Of a stretch of 64,000 nt of DNA, positions 1-12,730 are shown piece after piece. A program made the position numbers and the translations under genes. Positions within the stretch are counted from its first letter, which is position 1; the number at the start of each line of letters is the position of its first letter. This DNA comes from Rostratula benghalensis (Eukaryota; Chordata; Aves; Charadriiformes; Rostratulidae), in contig VXAI01000095.1 of the NCBI GenBank assembly GCA_013399305.1, positions 3,045,422-3,109,421 of the forward strand, written 5' to 3'. The notes below the pieces were generated by a model. That model did not search any database. It saw nothing but the letters and a program-made list of their open reading frames with translations, and was not told where the DNA came from.

Positions 1-3000
1 CCTTATTTGCATTTTTGCATTTCATTATGCTCATAATTGCATACCACCACAGCAATTCTTCCCCACTATCTCAGAAAACATTATCAGCAACGTCTGAAAT
101 AAATGCTTAAATGTCAACAATTGACGAGCAAGAAAAGCTGACCTTTGAAGGATCTCATTCTTTTGAGAATTGCCCTGGTATGACTCACTCCTTAACTTTC
201 TGTTTGTGTTTGATAACACCAAAAGAACATAGTTTCTGTATGGATTGTTTTTGTGTATTGGAAATAGGGAGGAACTCAAAGAGCTGTAGAAATACAATCC
301 ATTTATACCAGCAGTCAGCTGGGATTGACTGAGCATTTGCAATGACAATTCTTAAAGTCACCAAAACATTAAAGTGGACGTTAACATCAAGCTACAGTGG
401 AATTTCTATGGAATTATATGTTACATCCACATTAGAATTAAAGTGAATTTATCCCTGACTGATGTTGTGACAATGAACAAAACAACCTTTCTTCCACAGA
501 CATGTTATCTGTTTTACACATTGTAAGAAGTGTTTGACAATTATAAATCGCTAATCTAAACCCAAGGAAAACTAGTCATGGTCATCTCACATATACTGCG
601 GTATTGACTGGCTTTCATGAGACAGAGCTAGAATTTTACTAGACTTTGTGTTTCTACCATCATTTCATGGCTCCATTTACCTTGATTTGCATAGCAATTT
701 TGGTGCACATTTTTCAAAAAAAAACACTAATCAATTTTAGCTTAAAATAAATTACACCACCACAGAAATTGCTGCCACTGTCCAAAAATGCTAATCAATT
801 TTGAAAATCTACATCATGGCTTGCATCCCAGATTTTTTCCATCCAATCCACATCAAAAAGAAATGATAGAAAATTATGTTAACATGTTCGACTGCTTGTT
901 TGCTTGTTTTAGTTGAGGCATTGGTTATGCTTCAATGGCAAACTAATCGCCTGTTTGGAATCTCATCCAGTTTGTGTTACTTTTTTTTAATGGCAATATG
1001 GAGGTGCTGCAGAAGATTTCAACACGGTCCATAGTGAAAGTTTCCAATTCTCTACCAGGAACATTTTTTTTACATCACTTTCAAAAGTATTAGCAAAAGG
1101 AAAATTAAACTGTTTATTTTGACCAGTGTTACATTCTGTGGCAGGATTCATTTCCCTGTATTAGAGATTGTTCTAATGAGGAACAGAATATGACAGATCT
1201 AAAACAGTCTGAAAAAAAAACCCCTCTGAGGAGTGTAATTTTTTTTCAAGGCCTATTAAAGATCTTTAGCAGGTTGATTTTTAGCATTTCAAATGAAACA
1301 ATGATTTTAAGCCAGTATTTTCATCCGCTACAGCTCTTTGGTTCACTCCTAGCTTTGAGTACAGAGTGGGTTCCTTTTCACACACATTTCACACAGATTC
1401 ACACTTACTCTTAACTACTATTTGTTATGGTAACAAGACTACCTGCACCTCAGTCCCCAAACTGTTTCTGTCTTGTGCCTACACCTTTTGTGACTTATAT
1501 AAGCACTATTTTTTTCCTTACCATATAACTACATAGTTCAGTACCCTGTAGAAACAGCTGGGCTCCTTCAAGATTAATTAACCTTAGTGAATATAAACTA
1601 ACAGAGCTATTGAGCTTTGGGTGCTGTAGCTAATCTCCATTTCATGGGTGCATCCCTCATAAGTGAAACAGTGTACAGATAAAGTAAGTGCCAAAGCAAA
1701 GATGAGCCCAACGTTATCCACAAATCTAGAAAGAAAACATTCACCTCCTGTTCTCTGCAATTAAAAGTGTCTTACAGAGATTAATTTTCACAGCCAGTGC
1801 TGTGGTTCAGTCTATTAACTGGTCAATCCTTATTCTGAGAAGCATTAAACAGCATCAGTATGGCAGTGTTCATACGGAGGTCTATGCTGACTTGACTTTA
1901 AGGGACTGGGATCCCCTCCAAGGTGACTAAGAAGAACTTGAAAGGATTAGACTTTCAGGTGGATTACTTCCTGAGGTTTTCCTGTACTTTACCTTGCAGA
2001 GAAAATGGCTCTAGCTTTAGAAGTAAGTAGCAAAAGGCACATAGGAGAAAATCCAAGAAAGCTAACAAAAATATGCATTAAGATTTCATTTAAAAGTCCT
2101 ATTTTCCACATGCACCACATGAAAGAGAGTTATCCTTCCAAAACAAACCGTTGTGTTGCATCAAGTCCCAAGGAGCTTCCAAATTCATTGATTCACCTTG
2201 TTTGAACCACGGAGCTTTGCTATTGTTGTAATAAATTACACCATGTCTAGGTCTCCTTTAAGATGGCCCAGGTGAAATACAGATGCACAAGCACTATATA
2301 TCGCATCGCCCTTTCCTTGCTTAAACAGGCAGAAAAAAATGAAGTGGGAGGACAACAGCAGTAGACTTGGATCCACCAACTATATCCAGCAGCCTTATGC
2401 AGTAGGAAATACTACAGGCCTTGACAAATTTCAGTAGTACTGACCAGCATTTTCTAAAAACATATGTATTAGTTTCCCTAGTTTACACATTTGAAACATC
2501 ACTTTTAAAAAGCACTTCAACGTGATTTCCATTTAAAAATCTCCTAGACCTCATTAAGATCGCATTCTTTGTTTCTGGATATCGAGAGGACTTGAATAAA
2601 GCTGAGACTCCTCATTATAAAATATTCTGCAACATGATTTAAAACAAGTCATGAAAAACTCTCTACAAAAACAACTTCCCACGTGGATATGATTAACAAC
2701 CAAGATGGAAGCATTTCTTGTTGTCAATAACAACTTCCAGTAATGATTAAGATGGGCCATTATAAGGAGGGGGAAAAAACCCATAAAGCATTCCCCACAT
2801 TAAAAAAAAATATCAATATTTTATATGAAAAATAGCACTGGAATTATTTAAAGCAATTCTTAGGTTTACGTTCTTTTTGTCCAAAGTTGGAAAATTAATC
2901 TTTTTTTTAGCTGTGGTGTGTTTACTATAAAAACATTTGTCACTGTTCTTCATTGGGAGATAAAACGCTGGAAATACACAGTGCACTTATTGGACAATTT

Positions 3001-4128
3001 AACATGCTGGGGTCAGGCACTCTGAGACTTCACAGTAGCACAACAAGAACAGATGCTGAAGATGCTCGAAATCCAGATTATGGCTTTCAGAAGACATGGT
3101 GTATTGTTCACCCAGGTTGAAAGCAGATGTATGTTTATATACTTTAATCTTGGCTCAGATGTGAGCTACCATGTTAACAATTTTGTTGCCCAGGCTGCCC
3201 TGGCTTGGGATTTAAATAAAAACAAATTACAGGTCTTAACAGTGATAGATGGACTTCTCTTACATTTGTGTAGAGTATTTTTGCCTTAAGATTAAAGGCT
3301 TATGCATCTATCTGCATAAACTAACCCCTGGAGTAGGGTACTGCTGACATTTTCCAAGAAAAATGAATATCCTAACTTATTCCAAAGAGAAGACTTGGTA
3401 TTTGTATGGCCAGAGTGACCTTTGCAAGTGCCCTTTCAGATTAGGTGCACTACATGGAAAATTGTGCTCTTACAGTACTCCATAAATCATACCTACCAAT
3501 TTTCTTTAAAGGGGTATGTAAATATCAGTGTACCAGGTGGGTAAACAACACTAACCTCGTACAAATGGCTTGAAAATTGAAGAAAAGCACCTTATTTTGC
3601 TGCTGAAATTGCTTTTGAAGCCCAGCATCGTGGCTTGGGTTGTAGAATGCATGAAATGATTTGTGCACTGGGAATAGAAAATGGGTTGATGATAACCACA
3701 CTCGACACAGTTCCTATGTTTCTGAGTTCTTTCGATGATCAAAGATATCATTGCTGTATATTACTTTTCTTTGCAGATCCCAAATGCATGTGAATTTCAA
3801 GTGACATACACATTATCTGCATGTTTCCAAAATGGACAGACAGCTTTTTAGTTTGTATTTCTCATTTGAGCTACTTAATGTTTCTGGTCCAGTTTCAGTC
3901 TGAGTCTTCTTGCAGTAGTTATGTAGCATTTCCATTTAATAAAAACAAGGCAGAGAAGTTCATGTGCTAAAGAAGGAAAAAATATGAACTTACAGCCTCT
4001 GCATCTGTCAAAAGTGTTAGTTGAGTAAGTACTGGCTATGACAGTGGGAAGATGTGTTAATTGTTGCTAAGCTATAACAGATAATAGAAAAGATTCTTCA
4101 TTGAAAAAAACAACTACCCTGGTTTTAG
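1..4128. other. AT-rich noncoding stretch
   Basis: No gene is recognisable here. Open frames are at most about 116 codons, occur on both strands and have no domain signature. Two perfect POU octamer motifs (ATTTGCAT) lie at 5-12 and 685-692, but such motifs are common by chance in AT-rich DNA. No interspersed repeat was recognised until the CR1 copy that begins near 4129. Confidence 0.7.
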
Positions 4129-4372
4129 TCACAGAATTGTCATGGTTGGAAAGGACCTCTGAGATCATCAAGTCCAACCACACACACAAAATCCCCCTAC
4201 AATCTCAGCCTCTAGAGCATGCCCTGAAGTGCCACATCTACACGTTTCTTAAATACCTCCAGGGCTGGTGGTTCAGCCACCTCCCTGGGCAGGCTGTTCC
4301 AGTGCCTGACCACTCGTTCAGTAAAGTCATTCTTCCTCGTACCTAATCTAAACCTCCCCTGCTGCAACTTCA
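4129..4372 (-). mobile_element. CR1 LINE, truncated 3' end
   Basis: On the plus strand the block starts with a tail-like TCACAGAATTGTCATGG, followed by GGTTGGAAAGGACCTCTGAG and ATCATCAAGTCCAACC. It continues through the typical CCTCCAGGGCTGGTG, CACCTCCCTGGGCAGGC and TGTTCCAGTGCCTGACCACT blocks and ends near CCTCCCCTGCTGCAACTT. These are the reverse complement of the 3' untranslated region of chicken-repeat-1, so the element lies on the minus strand. Only the last 240 bp or so are present, with no reverse transcriptase region; 5' truncation is usual for this family. The copy is moderately diverged, for example by a CACACACA interruption at the AGTCCAACC site. It is the clearest evidence for an avian or other sauropsid source. 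Confidence 0.93.
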
Positions 4373-7300
4373 GATATCAAAGCACCTTGGTGAAACTAAG
4401 AACCAATGTCAAAGGGGATCCACACAGGATGATTCCAGCTTAACTTTTAACATTTGTAACTTTTATTAATTCTGAAGGTCTTTTTTTCTACAAATATGGG
4501 GTTTTTTTCCATGTTGTTTATCCCACAGTATTTCAGAGTGTTTAGCATAAATATCTACAAAAAACATTAGTAACTGATTTCATAATGGATATTGTAAAAT
4601 CAGAATGTACAGCATTCTTGGCCAAGGTCTAATCCCAGCCTTACCTTTCAGTACCTGACAAAAACAAATGCAACTACCTAAATTACTGAAGAATTGCCTT
4701 GGTGACTAGGAGTGAGAGTTTATATAAAACTAAAGATGTGACTTATGTTCCAAAAATTTCTCCGTCCTAGCATCCAAGAATGTAGTAAGGCAAAGTATCA
4801 ACCTGCAATCAGTCTTCCTAAATAATTTTCTGACAATTTTTAGGCCCAATTCACCTGTGTCAATAAAATTATTGAGGATCCTACTTTGGCATGGCAAATG
4901 GGGACAGCAGCAATGTACAAAATACATTTCCCAAAATATCCAGTCATTTTGGGTTTATTTTCACTATAGAGACAGAGCAACTTTTACAAGCCCTAGGTTT
5001 ACTCAGTTTCAGTTGCATTTATTGATGCTCACACCCTCTGAGGACCAGGCTGCACGTGTCACCACGGGTACCAAAACCCAGACCAACTCCTGGATAGTTC
5101 TGGATTATGGACCTCAACGGTGTGATTGCAATCATATTATAAATAATAGCAGCTGGAAGGAGAAACAGGATATGCTTTTCTTCTTCTTGCCTGCTACATC
5201 GTGTTGAAATAAACATAGGAAAATTATAATCGGCCATTTGGAAAGATGAAGTGTGAGTAAAGCATAAGAGCCATAATCCATTCTTAGCATATGCTTAAGA
5301 AGGTGCCTTAGAGTTCCATTGTATATCAACAGTTCCAGTGTCCTCTTTCAAAATCCTTAAATCAGCTCAGCTCAGCTCAGAGTGCCTTTGGGGCATAAGA
5401 CAGAAGACAGAATTGCTCACAGGAAAGTATTTGAAGCCTTTCTGAAAACAGATTTATTTTTCACAAGGGGAAATAAACCCAGGAACAGAGGGATATCATC
5501 TACCTCCCAAAGAAAAACAACACTGGAGGGAGAAAAAAAGCCACAAATGCTGTAAAACCAAGCTCCAAGCATTTCTGGTAAATTTGTTCTCACTGAGAAG
5601 GAAAAAGAAACCACGGAGGGGATGAGGGGAGTTTCTGAGGACATACTCAGCCTACAGATCTCTGAAAAAATCAGTATCAACCTCCCAGAGAAGCGTCCCT
5701 ACCAGCAGGAGCAGATTACCCAGTCATTTTACCACTGGTCCACCCAACAACTTCTTCAGCAGGACAAATTTACAGAGGAGATCCAACAGACAGCAAATCC
5801 CACGTGTTTAAAGTAAGATTTAAAAGCAGCTTGAAACACTGATAACATTTCAAGTCACAAAAGGCCACACAAACACCCCAGAGATATCAACTGCCTTGTT
5901 GGGAATGTGCCACATGTTTATCAGCCATTCTCATCTCCTCACAGCCTCTGACTTGATGTGCTCAGCAGCCCTTGGAACTTCCAAAAGCTTGCAGTTAATT
6001 TGGAGAAACAGTGATACTGAATGTCTGCTCTCTACAGCCAGTATCTAAAAGGCATTTGCTTCCTACTGCTGTTCTGGTTTTGGTTGGTTGGGTTCTTTTC
6101 TTTTTATTTTTTTTTTTTCTGTTACTCTTTATATTTTGCATTAGATGGGCTAAAAATGCTCCGGAAAGTTACACTGCACGGGAAAACTGTAGGAACAATT
6201 CCCTTGTTTTGGGATTAACAGACAGGGGAGTTGCCATAAGTTGGGTCTCCCCACTCCATCTAGAATATAAGGACATGGAATTTCTTTCATTTAAGAATCA
6301 GAGACAAGCATATTTCAACAAGGGACAGCACAGCTCTGTTTTTTTTATGATAAAACTATCTGATATACTTAAAGAAACTACTTAATCCTCAAAAACCTTC
6401 TGTTAATAGAAGTCTCAGTTCTCATCTATGTTTTGCACTGATACTGATTTAAGACAAAACCAGGAATAACTAAATTCAATGAAAAGAGTCATATTAGCAT
6501 CTGGAAACTTGCACCATTTCATCTAGCTCCTCATAACAGAGAAGTGAATTACCCTTGACTTCAGGAGCCATGAGGAAATACCTGAGAAAACTTCCATATT
6601 GTACGAAAAGAAATAGTTTGTGTTTTTTTCAGAAGTGTCTATGTGAATTAGGTAGTGGGAGTGGGAGGTGTATCAAAAACTGTTAAAAACTGAGATGTTT
6701 TTGAAAATTCCCAGCTTTTAAAAACATGTTAAAGGAGTGATTTTCAAAGGAGCTTGTGGATTTTACAGAGATGTGTCCAGTTATTGGTAGATTTAGATTT
6801 AGATTTTTCACAAGTTGTTGAGAGTTCAATGTGATTACTCTGAGGTATAAAAAGTAAGCAAGTACACACACGTGTATCGGCTCAAGGCTTAAAACAACCC
6901 AGGACTCAGAGGTAGGCAGAATATAAATATTTTCAAGGTGACTTCTTCACGTTAGAAGCCTTCTTTGAAGGCAGCACAATGTTGCATAAAGCATTCTGTT
7001 GGAGAGGCTATGGAAAAGACGTTATTTTCTGCAGTGGGGACTGAAAATAAATATAATGTAATTATCCGTTATCCATTTAAAGCATCTTTAAGCATAGGAG
7101 GAGCTGCATCGTGCCAAGATTTACAAACATACTCAACCTCCAATCTACCCAGCTCCCACTATTTCAGGTCTCATTCATTATCTTAGTCCAGAGAAGTCCC
7201 TGATTTTACCATACCGTAAGAAGGCAACTGAAATCCGTGTCCAGCTTTCAAAAAAACAATTAAAAAAGTACGTCCACTGGCAAAAATACCATCTTACAAT

Positions 7301-7387
7301 GTCTACCTTGGGAAGAGAGAACTCATTTGCTGTTTACTGAAACCTCAAAACATCACATGACCTTGCATCTACTTGCACAACAGGGGG
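4373..7387. other. Noncoding stretch with two micro-repeats
   Basis: No gene or interspersed repeat is recognised. A short tandem repeat of TCAGC (3.8 copies, 5362-5380) and three exact copies of AGATTT (6789-6806) are present. A T-rich patch near 6086-6135 is low complexity. The open frame at 6011-6385 spans that T-rich patch and is not convincing as a protein, because its hydrophobic run is encoded by the T tract. Confidence 0.65.
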
Positions 7388-7402
7388 AAAAAAAAAAAAA
7401 AA
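7388..7402 (+). repeat. Poly(A) tract, 15 A
   Basis: Uninterrupted run of 15 A after GGGGG. No processed pseudogene or LINE was recognised immediately upstream, so it is called only as a homopolymer. It could be a decayed retroposon tail. Confidence 0.9.
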
Positions 7403-7639
7403 GGAATTAGGAATTGTATTTGACAGGCACTGCTAATAACGAAAATGTTTTTAAATGTAAGCTCTAGCTGTGTACCAATCACTGCCTAATCAGGGTTATG
7501 CTTTTCAAATTATATTGTGTCTTCTTTCACCTCCTGCCTATTATGTGAAATAAAAAGAGAAGTGCTTAGGCAAATCCTTGATCTGTTCACATATATTTTT
7601 AATATTAATATGTCAGAGCAGTGGCAATAATGATATTAG

Positions 7640-7870
7640 GCAAATGACGGAATTCTCCCCCCAGCTGGACATGTTAATTGAGAAGCCAAATTTTAGAGGC
7701 AAAGTTCACGTCTGTGCAGATGGCAGGACAATGCTGGATGGCAGGCCTAGGTCAGTGTCAATCCCAAACCGTACTTTAATGGCTCACTTCTCTGCTTTTT
7801 CAACGTCAGCTGGTCCCTGTGGGGTGTATAAGTTGGGGGAAGTCTGTCTCTGCATTTTTTTCTGCCCTTG
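7640..7870. promoter_or_regulatory. Possible conserved noncoding element
   Basis: Mixed-composition DNA without repeats, standing out against AT-rich flanks. It contains GATGGCAGG twice (7719-7727 and 7737-7745, 18 bp apart), a homeodomain-type GTTAATTG and several CpGs (AACCGTAC, CAACGTC, TCACGTC). An open frame crosses it (7578-7871) but has no recognisable domain. The regulatory call is an inference from composition and motifs only. Confidence 0.25.
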
Positions 7871-7922
7871 ACTCTGGTGCACTGATTTCACACAGAGAAG
7901 ATGCCCCTGTGTGTGATGATAT

Positions 7923-7943
7923 AAAAAAAAAAAAAAAAAAAAA
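7923..7943 (+). repeat. Poly(A) tract, 21 A
   Basis: Uninterrupted run of 21 A. The sequence upstream was not recognised as a retrogene or LINE 3' end. Likely length-polymorphic and prone to sequencing error. Confidence 0.92.
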
Positions 7944-8109
7944 GACAGGAATTTGTGCTTAGAAGCTCAAATGAAAGAGACGGTTCCAATGCTGCCTTTA
8001 GAGTGATGTAGCTGCATTAAAACCAGCACTGTCCTCTCACTTCATCCAAAGTTTGTTAACAGCAAGGGGAATGTACTCCCCATTAAAATACGGTCATTTG
8101 ATATTTCCC

Positions 8110-8700
8110 TCCTTTAATAATATTTTGTTGGGGGGCGGTGGTAGGGTGGTGTTATTGACTTCATTTGTATTTATACTGAGGCCACTTTGTATTTTGGCCA
8201 GGCTGGTCAGATTTTAAGATGCTTTATTGTGCTGCAGGCATACAAAGGTATTTTGCCCTTTGTCAAAAGGCCCAGAACATTGTTCATATTTATATAACTG
8301 TTATATGGTATTATCTCCTTTCATGTGATCTGTGAATCAAAACCTGAATGTGTAGGCTTATATATTTAGATAAATCTATAGCTATACAGCATAACAAAAA
8401 GAGTTTAATAGTTTCAGTTTCCTAAGTGATATGATTATTTATTATCTCTAATTAAAATGCAGAGCTTGGCTTTCTGCATGAGACTAGATGAAAAGCCTTT
8501 TTAATGAAAAGAGCAACTATGAGCTCTAAATTTCTTTATGGAAGAGATAACTTATGTAATCACTGGTAACCTTTTTCAAGAATATTATCTCACTATTTAT
8601 AAAACAATACCTTCTTTACTTTAGAAATTCCCATTTGCATATGAAAAAGAGCTTTATTTATTGATGCCTTTGACTGATGTGCATTCCTTTTTCAGGAATA
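8110..8700. promoter_or_regulatory. Possible enhancer-like AT-rich element
   Basis: Repeat-free DNA that starts with a G-rich strand segment (8130-8149, GGGGGG then GG, GG, GGG, GG). It then carries SOX-like ATTGTTCA, several TAAT homeodomain cores (TCTAATTAAAAT, TTTTTAATGA), a GATA-like AGATAACT and a perfect octamer ATTTGCAT at 8633-8640. This mix is typical of conserved developmental enhancers but also arises by chance in AT-rich DNA. No coding signal. Confidence 0.22.
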
Positions 8701-11700
8701 CCCTCTTTTTCCAGTCTTAATATGCCAGAGCACCTACTTCCCTTTTGACATTACCTGCAGTGGTATTTCAAAACAATTCTCCCACTGAATTATCAATAAA
8801 CACACAATTAGATAGTTCTTCAAGTAAAATAACATCACATTTCCTTGTTTTATAATGTTATATTTAAAATGTTTTCCACTCTTGCAGTTAAAAGAATGCC
8901 ACCTTTACCCAGTAGGAACGGGTATGAACAAAGGGGGAAAAAAATTATTTTCCTTTCAAGGAAAGCTTGGGTTTGTAAGAAAACGTTTCTTTAACACATT
9001 CCCCAACACACACACAAATTTTCTGTTTTTTTATAAAAAAGTATTATTTAACTACTTTATGCATCAGGAGGATGTCGTCAACCAAACACTGAAAGTACAT
9101 GCCAGTAAAACTTGCCCACACCTACATTAAAAATTAGTAATAAACTCATGCATTAACATGGCTTCTTTGGTTTTTATATTGATAAATTGTCTCTTTTATT
9201 TCTAAACAAAGAGGCGTTTCTGTCATTTATGGAAAAATATTGCAGTAGTATTTTTCTCATATTTGTACAACTTTCAACATACCTAGGATCCAAATCTGAC
9301 CCATCCTAAGCACTGGTAACATCATTTTCTGCTAAATGTATATGAAAACCAGTTTTATGTTACTAAAATACAAATATACAGTATATCATAGTACAGACTG
9401 AGGTGCAGAAAAATATCTTACGGGTATTGCACAACAAGATAAGCCTTGAATCTGAGCTCACTGTAGTCAAGGGAAAGGTTTCCACCGATTCTAATGGGCT
9501 TCCAGTCAAACTCTGCACTATGTGTATCGTTTCATGAAATGGATAAATTCATCATCTGTGGAAGTGCCTGGTATGACTGAGGGCAGCAAATGAGTTCAGT
9601 GATGCTGCATTTGGGTACATCTGGGCACAATTCGACCTTGGGCTTGTGTTTCACTAATTAATGGCTGTGTAAAGGGAGAGCGTTCAAATAAACATAATTT
9701 TAAAATGCATTTACAGCCCCTGCTACGTAACTTTTTACTGCATATTGATTCTCTTTTCACTTACCTCCCCTCTCTAACCAATGCCTCACCATAAGTAATT
9801 CTATTTCTTTTCTCCAGAAAAGAAGCTGCCAATTTTGTGCAGATTTTATGAAACAAACTCCCAGTTACCTGACTAACATCTTTCTGGACCTCCTGTAAAG
9901 CTTCTGCAGGGCTCTCTTGCCATAAATAGCTATATATAAGCAAAGTACCTATGTTTTCAAGTATTTGTGCATGCACTACATGACATTATCTAGCCAATTG
10001 GACCAGGTTTAATCTTACAACTAATCTAGTCAGGGAATGGAAAATAATAATCTATGTAAATCAGTTTAAACTTGGACAGTCAATCTGAATAACACTGTAC
10101 ACAAGAAAGAGTATGTATTGATCAAACAAACATTTAATACTGTTTTACAGGCAGCAGATGGGTTTATATTAAGTTGCCTTTAATTTCATTCACAATATTG
10201 TTAGCTAGATTTTATTCTGCTAATGAAAATGAAATCATATGTCTTCAGGAAGGTCAACCAATATCCTGGAAAACAGATCAAAAGAGCACAGGGTAATGCA
10301 GAGAGTCGTTCAAGTGAACAGAAAATAAATGCAGTTACCATCTAATTCTGAAATTATTATTTCGATCAGTGATAACTTTTAACTTCTTCAGATGGTTAAA
10401 AAACCATGTAAGCGGATATTCAAAATTAATAGGGGGGGGAATTTTTCTGTAGTCATTCTGCATAAGTGGGGAAACACAGCCCTCATACAACATCCCGGCA
10501 GTCAATAAAAACCCTCTAACTCTAGTGGGCTTTAGATGGGTACTAAAACTACTTGACTTTCAAAATGGGTAACACATAAGTGATTCATGTATTTGGAGTT
10601 ATACATCTTTCAAAGGCTTTTATGAGATAGCATCCACTAACTCCAAGCAGCCTCGCTTCAATTGCTCTTAATATTATAAACAAATCTCATCCAATTTATC
10701 TCATTTTCCTCTCCTATTAGCACTAAAGGTTAAATCCACCCCCTACAACAATAAACTACCTCCGTAATTCCCTTTAAAGACAAGAGGTGAAGGATGGACT
10801 CTGTGCAGGACCATTACACTTACATTTGCCAATGCACACACACGTTCTGAGCTGGCACAGAAAGTCAGCTCCGAGTAAGCACGTGTTCATAATTCTGTTC
10901 ACTTAAACCGAAAAATCTCTATTTAGTAAATTACACTGCTCTGTTACAGGTCTGCTATTATTGTATAATAATTCAGATTCGACTACTTCTTGTGAGTGTA
11001 GTCTTTAAAAAAACACACGGTCAATTGAGTTGGGAAGAATCCATATGCTAGAACTGCTCAGGTTTGAGGTAATCTCAGGTGATGTGGATTTATAAAAACA
11101 CACCACAAGAACTGAAAAAGGAACAGCCAATCCAAGGAAACCAGGGGAAATTCAGACTATTCTTCCCATTTGTAATTCAGATAACATTATGCAGGCTTGA
11201 TATTTGACATCATCAGGTATTTTTCAGCCTTTTTTTCTGTTCCAGTTACTCTTAGCAACTGTGTTGAACACTAATGCAGTTTGTGCATTATTACCAACGG
11301 GAAATCCCTGGCATCAAAGGATTAATTTTAGTCTTTGTCTTGCTTTAGTAATAGGAAATAAATTTTACCTAGTCATTGTCCTAGTCAAGTCAAATAAAGA
11401 AACTATATCTGCTGACGAGCCGTTATTATCACAGTCAAATAGATTAACATTGATTTACGGTAGGTAAGAGCTGTTGAAGGGTCTGTTCTGTATGCTCTGT
11501 AGCAGCATGATTATTTACTGTAAACCTACCCTCTGATTTTCTCCTTAGGCTAGTATTGTTATTATTAAAGCTAATTCACATGAAATTATGGTAGCTCCCC
11601 TGGTCTACAGTCCTTGGTCAGAGACCTAAGCAGGTGTTTGCTTAATAATTTGGTCAAAGATCAGTGAGTTAAAGGTTAGGCCATAGAGGGGAAGAATGGA

Positions 11701-12678
11701 GAGGTCAGAGCACTTGCAGGAGGGGTCTGAGACTTGATCTTCCTGAGTCTGGAACAGTCGAACCTCAAGGTCACCCATTAGTGATCTTGCTTTAACGGAC
11801 TGTGAGATGTCGACCATAAATTCACCGTGCCAGCACCTTTAACCCTATTAATACTTCGACTACTGGAAATAAAAGCAAGGACCCAGAAGGAACCAGCCCA
11901 TGGAGAATTATTCACAAAATGTCTATGAGATTAAATTTATCTAATAAAGATTACAACTCTCAATGCAGCTCTTCAAGGAAAAAAAGAACTTTTCTTCATT
12001 CTACCCTCTAATAGACATTCATTTCATTCCATATCAAGATAGTAGATAAACAAAGACCCTTCAGACACAATATGCACGTACTTCTGATAGTGCCTAAATA
12101 CATATAAATATATATTTTACTATAGAAATTTTCTCAGATAATAGAATTAGAAATTAATGCAAGTAGAAACAAAAAGAACATTCCCTGTTCCAAAAAACGG
12201 CACCTATCCATGTCTGTGTAGCCAAAATTTTATAATTATCACCCATAATGAGTAGTCATCTACCTATCAGAAGCTGCTGTGCTTTCTCCTTCTTTGAGTC
12301 AATAACTACGTTTTGACCACCAAGTATTTTCCCATGTAGAAGTATGGGATCACAAAACTGTAACTGCCAATTGGGAAAAACATAAGAGTTTCACCTTGGA
12401 AAGTGCTTCTTTTCTTCCACTCTCCACCACCACTTTGAGGGGAAGGAGTTTGGTACTTGCTGAATCAATACTGAGTTGCAGGGATTCAAATAGGCTTAGT
12501 AACCTAGAACAAAACAATGCAGCCTACTTCAGAGTTTCAAATAATTTCAGATCAAAAATACATGAACCTGCTTAGTACCGCCACACACCACAATTTTTGG
12601 GGCATCCCACATCTCCAGACCTTGGAGAGTCACGTTTTGCTGTGTCCAGGGTCTTCTAGACTCCATGAGACCAGAATT
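8701..12678. other. AT-rich noncoding stretch
   Basis: Nothing recognisable as a gene, RNA or repeat family. The longest frames are under 100 codons. A G8 run lies near 10432-10439, and an ATATATAT-like patch near 12105-12120. No CR1 fragment was seen. Confidence 0.65.
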
Positions 12679-12730
12679 AATTTCTATTATTTCTATCTAA
12701 TAGAAATTGTGCTACAGACTTGTGTAGCAC
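12679..12730. repeat. Two abutting perfect inverted repeats
   Basis: The first inverted repeat has 11-bp arms, AATTTCTATTA (12679-12689) and TAATAGAAATT (12698-12708), with an 8-nt spacer. The second begins at the very next base and has 7-bp arms, GTGCTAC (12709-12715) and GTAGCAC (12724-12730), also with an 8-nt spacer. Both are perfect. The structures are directly visible. Their role is unknown; they could be a decayed palindromic transposon, paired RNA hairpins or coincidence. Confidence 0.8.

Noticed and set aside
6011..6385. Membrane-protein-like frame of 124 codons
   Set aside because: The hydrophobic run is encoded by a T-rich low-complexity patch, and the rest has no family resemblance.
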